From: UBA11579 sp039714215
GTDB taxonomy: Bacteria > Chloroflexota > Anaerolineae > Anaerolineales > UBA11579
DNA length: 6,906 nt
Assembly (NCBI GenBank): GCA_039714215.1
Contig: JBDLJU010000166.1
Span: 1-6,906, forward strand
Direction of reading: 5' to 3'
This document shows, piece after piece, positions 6,084-6,906 of the stretch. Made by a program: the position numbers and the translations under genes. The first letter of the stretch is position 1, and every line of letters begins with the position of its first letter. The notes beneath the pieces are model-generated. The model did not search any database, was not told the DNA's origin, and saw nothing but the letters and a program-made list of their open reading frames with translations.

Positions 6084-6432
6084 GGGGTTTGAGAAAGACA
6101 CCTGCTTTAAGATGGCCGCCAGGGATATCCCCGCCTTGCCCAAGGGGACCAGGCAAAGGATGTTGTCTTCCTCTTCAACCAGGGACCGCCCAGAGGTCCC
6201 TGGAAGATCCAGTTCCATGATTTCAACCCGGTATTTGAACGTTGGGGCCTGCCAAACGTGAACCTGTTTCAGGAGTAGTTCAGGGGCTGCACAACAAGAC
6301 CGCAGCACCCCCCAGCAAATGGAGATTTGTCTCAAAATGCTCCGTAAAACTGCCGCCGACCCGGTCCAGTACCAGCAGGTCTGGGAAGATTATGTGCTAG
6401 CCCTCAACGGCGAATATGAAATGAATCAGTGA
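6061..6432 (+). pseudogene. Decayed 3' remnant of a second acyl-CoA dehydrogenase gene
   Basis: This stretch aligns to the dehydrogenase gene upstream in blocks: 6061-6144 with 4781-4864, 6145-6281 with about 4959-5095, and 6286-6427 with about 5305-5447. The outer blocks are about 87% (first) and 92% (last) identical by my count. Relative to the intact gene it has lost 94 bases (about 4865-4958, including the GAA codon of catalytic Glu375), about 205 bases (roughly 5096-5300) and one base near 6300. In the ancestral frame, codon CAG for Gln449 has become TAG (6276-6278). The copy ends in MNQ-TGA (6430-6432) instead of MNPGS-TAA. The N-terminal 345 or so codons are absent; the small gene lies in their place. 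Divergence suggests an old paralogue rather than a fresh tandem duplication. A 72-codon frame from 6043 crosses it but is only the relic read through a frameshift. Confidence 0.88.
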
Positions 6433-6453
6433 AGGCGGTGGGATTGAGGGAAT

Positions 6454-6906
6454 TTATCGTCCGATATATACTGCACTGAAATCTCTGTTGGCCTGGCAGC
6501 CCTCAGGTTCGGGGAGGTGGCTGGTGATCTGTCCTCTTATCGTGGCATCATCGGAATCATTGTATTCGAGGTCATATTCCACTACAAGATCATCGCCATC
6601 GGTTACCGGGATTTCCACCCGCCCCTGGTAGGCGGAAGCATTTTTCGATAATGTGATTCGATAAAGATTGATTGCACCATAGTCATTGGAGATCAGCAGA
6701 TGCTCTCCGTCCTCATTCAATTCGATCGAAACTTCTAGCGGAGGGTCAGCCGGAGGGGGGGAACTGGACATATCGACCGGGCAGCCCTGGTAGCTTGGGG
6801 CGGAGTTGGTCCACAGCCAGGTGCCGCTGGGAGGGGTGTTATTTGTGTTTGCAGTGATTGTCTCGGGTTTGGGTTGCGTTTGTGGGCCGCTGCATCCAGC
6901 GAAAAC
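6454..6906 (-). CDS. Probable lipoprotein of unknown function, N-terminus cut by the window edge
   Basis: The minus-strand frame ending at TAA (6454-6456) stays open through the window edge, giving 150 visible codons. The first ATG in the window (6769-6771) is therefore probably internal. The visible product starts VFAGCSGPQ, which reads as the end of a type II signal peptide: lipobox FAGC with Cys5 of the visible part as the lipidated residue. Phe at the -3 position is unusual, where Leu is normal. A Thr/Pro/Asn-rich linker follows (about 8-27), then an acidic domain with a predicted beta pattern, WLWTNSAPSYQGCPVD (30-45), a Pro-rich loop and EVSIELNEDGEHLLIS. Two further cysteines (42 and one about 14 residues before the C-terminus) could pair. 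No family is recognised. It converges on the dehydrogenase relic with only 21 bases between them and no visible terminator. Confidence 0.75.
   Translation of the reverse strand, partial: VFAGCSGPQTQPKPETITANTNNTPPSGTWLWTNSAPSYQGCPVDMSSSPPPADPPLEVSIELNEDGEHLLISNDYGAINLYRITLSKNASAYQGRVEIPVTDGDDLVVEYDLEYNDSDDATIRGQITSHLPEPEGCQANRDFSAVYIGR

Noticed and set aside
6043..6261. A 72-codon plus-strand frame resembling part of the dehydrogenase
   Set aside because: Only residues from LWDGIAAKGFEKD onward match the dehydrogenase, and the frame is lost after the 94-base deletion. It is relic sequence, not a gene.
5850..6335. A 161-codon minus-strand open frame across the small gene and the relic
   Set aside because: It is antisense to the small gene and the dehydrogenase relic; part of its product matches the antisense shadow of the intact dehydrogenase, which confirms it is a by-product of the duplication.
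1..6906. A new multi-gene defence, mobile or biosynthetic system
   Set aside because: Apart from nuoM-nuoN the genes are single, differently oriented units separated by terminators, with no integrase, transposase, toxin-antitoxin, CRISPR or nuclease motifs to support a system.

Overview
The window has the look of a chromosomal stretch from a moderately GC-rich bacterium. The order nuoM-nuoN as the end of a respiratory complex I operon, Gram-negative-type or Chloroflexota-type lipoproteins with acidic secreted domains, and a long acyl-CoA dehydrogenase would fit an Anaerolineae-like member of the Chloroflexota. That placement is an inference from general appearance, not from a marker gene.

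Layout. Positions 2-349 hold the C-terminal end of NuoM and 380-1831 the complete NuoN, the last gene of the operon, closed by a textbook rho-independent terminator at 1858-1886. Two minus-strand genes follow: a class I SAM-dependent methyltransferase (1981-2745) and a small secreted lipoprotein of unknown function (2889-3515). A minus-strand terminator at 2807-2853 separates them, so they are probably separate transcripts. A divergent intergenic region (3516-3745) then leads to a plus-strand acyl-CoA dehydrogenase of 570 residues (3746-5458), about 180 residues longer than the basic family fold.

The last part is the least ordinary. A small plus-strand gene (5646-6083) with a possible PH-like domain has a structured leader (alternative hairpins, a 16-bp perfect palindrome and a strong ribosome binding site). 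Its last codons run into a decayed second copy of the 3' part of the acyl-CoA dehydrogenase gene (about 6061-6432). That copy carries two large deletions, a 1-base deletion and a nonsense codon, and it lacks the catalytic glutamate codon. The small gene therefore appears to sit where most of a paralogous dehydrogenase gene once was. A convergent minus-strand lipoprotein gene (6454 to the window edge) is cut by the end of the window.

Functionally, only nuoM and nuoN form a clear unit: proton-pumping membrane subunits of NADH:quinone oxidoreductase. The dehydrogenase would act in fatty-acid or acyl-CoA oxidation, but no electron-transfer flavoprotein or other beta-oxidation gene is visible here. 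I see no RNA genes, CRISPR arrays, insertion sequences or a convincing new multi-gene system. The most interesting signals are the dehydrogenase relic and its junction with the small gene.
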